From NCBI GenBank assembly GCA_003512705.1, contig DOPF01000039.1, positions 1-5,805 on the forward strand: DNA of 5,805 nucleotides, in the 5' to 3' direction. The notes beneath the pieces are model-generated. The model saw nothing but the letters and a program-made list of their open reading frames with translations, searched no databases and was not told where the DNA came from. The stretch comes from Patescibacteria group bacterium (GTDB taxonomy: Bacteria > Patescibacteriota > Patescibacteriia > Veblenbacterales > UBA10138). Shown one piece after another: positions 5,392 to 5,805 of the stretch (the stretch's first letter is position 1; the number at the start of each line of letters is the position of its first letter). The translations under genes were made by a program, and so were the position numbers.

Positions 5392-5805
5392 TTATTCTTC
5401 TCCCCAAGTGAGAGTGACGTATTGATCGGAGGTTAACGGAAAACTCGGCGGTGGACCATAAAGCAAATTTCCGTCATAATTGAGATTGCGTGTCTGATAG
5501 CCGGTTCCGTCCGTATACGCGAAACCATATCGCTGATTGGTTGCGATCATACCCCAAAGCGTAATCGTCTGTCTTATATGATTCGGAGAACATCGTTGCG
5601 AACCGCCGCTAGGAGAACGATAGTAATGTCTTCCCACGCGTCCGTTTTGGGCGATGAGTGCCGCGTCAATCCGCAAATCGTCTTCGCTTACCAAACCCAC
5701 ATTAATATTGCCTTGCGCAATAAGGCCGATGACGTCGGAGCCGTCGTAATTTGTGTAAAGGAGATCGTTGTTAACCATGATATTTTTCCGAAACGGAGGA
5801 TTGTC
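5392..5805 (-). CDS. C-terminal part of a PilX-like or other surface protein (partial)
   Basis: The frame is open from the right edge of the window to a TAA at 5392-5394, giving 137 residues of the 3' end. The methionine at 5778 is probably internal, because nine more in-frame codons (DNPPFRKNI) precede it without a stop and family-like text runs across it. Recognisable features are GLIAQGNINVGL, IDAALIAQNGRVGRHYY, ITLWGMIATNQRYGFAY, and a C-terminal GYQTRNLNYDGNLLYGPPPSFP...LTWGEE. This layout (beta-rich repeats with GLIA and AALIAQ, ending PPPxFP near the C-terminus) resembles large secreted proteins of Patescibacteria annotated as PilX N-terminal or DUF4900-type; that match is from memory and not confirmed. 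Leucine codon use (CTC/CTT in 8 of 12) differs from the TTA/TTG-rich cell wall genes. It converges on tRNA-Glu and is unrelated to the operon. Confidence 0.6.
   Translation of the reverse strand, partial: DNPPFRKNIMVNNDLLYTNYDGSDVIGLIAQGNINVGLVSEDDLRIDAALIAQNGRVGRHYYRSPSGGSQRCSPNHIRQTITLWGMIATNQRYGFAYTDGTGYQTRNLNYDGNLLYGPPPSFPLTSDQYVTLTWGEE

Noticed and set aside
1..5805. CRISPR array, insertion sequence, toxin-antitoxin pair or defence system
   Set aside because: No regularly spaced repeats of CRISPR length, no transposase motifs and no small paired genes are present. All longer frames are explained by the listed genes.

Overview
The window carries the first part of a bacterial division and cell wall (dcw) cluster, mraZ - rsmH - ftsL-like - ftsI - murF, on the + strand. 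A tRNA-Glu gene follows. At the right edge, converging from the other strand, is the 3' end of a gene for an apparent surface or pilus-type protein. The short gene set, the compact proteins, a MurF without its usual N-terminal domain, the weak Shine-Dalgarno sequences and the style of the right-hand protein all suggest a Patescibacteria (Candidate Phyla Radiation) genome. That placement rests on gene style only; there is no rRNA or ribosomal protein marker here. The standard genetic code fits: all six reading frames end in TAA and none needs UGA recoding.

Layout. Bases 1-317 are a non-coding control region. It has a near-consensus promoter (50-78), a helically phased array of GTGG boxes (67-133) that fits autoregulation by MraZ and also contains a perfect DnaA-box match, and a long inverted repeat (183-218 against 290-316) whose distal arm covers the mraZ start. 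mraZ (318-749) and rsmH (774-1700) are joined by a perfect 18-bp tandem duplication that copies the rsmH start region and creates a four-codon mini-ORF. A small membrane protein of FtsL/DivIC type (1713-2051), a class B penicillin-binding protein (2054-3808) and MurF (3811-5094) follow with gaps of 12, 2 and 2 bases, which indicates a single operon. Bases 5095-5236 hold short repeats, a possible terminator hairpin and a plausible tRNA promoter. tRNA-Glu(CTC) is at 5237-5311. Bases 5312-5391 hold only a small hairpin. The minus-strand gene (5392 to beyond 5805) is cut off by the window end.

How the genes work together. MraZ probably regulates the operon. RsmH methylates 16S rRNA. The FtsL-like protein and FtsI belong to the septal peptidoglycan synthesis complex: FtsI cross-links peptide stems, and MurF adds the D-Ala-D-Ala dipeptide that FtsI later uses. 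murE and mraY, common neighbours in other bacteria, are not next to these genes.

I see no clearly new enzymatic system. The most interesting signals are regulatory: the phased box array, the start-masking inverted repeat with a competing hairpin, and the duplicated rsmH start.
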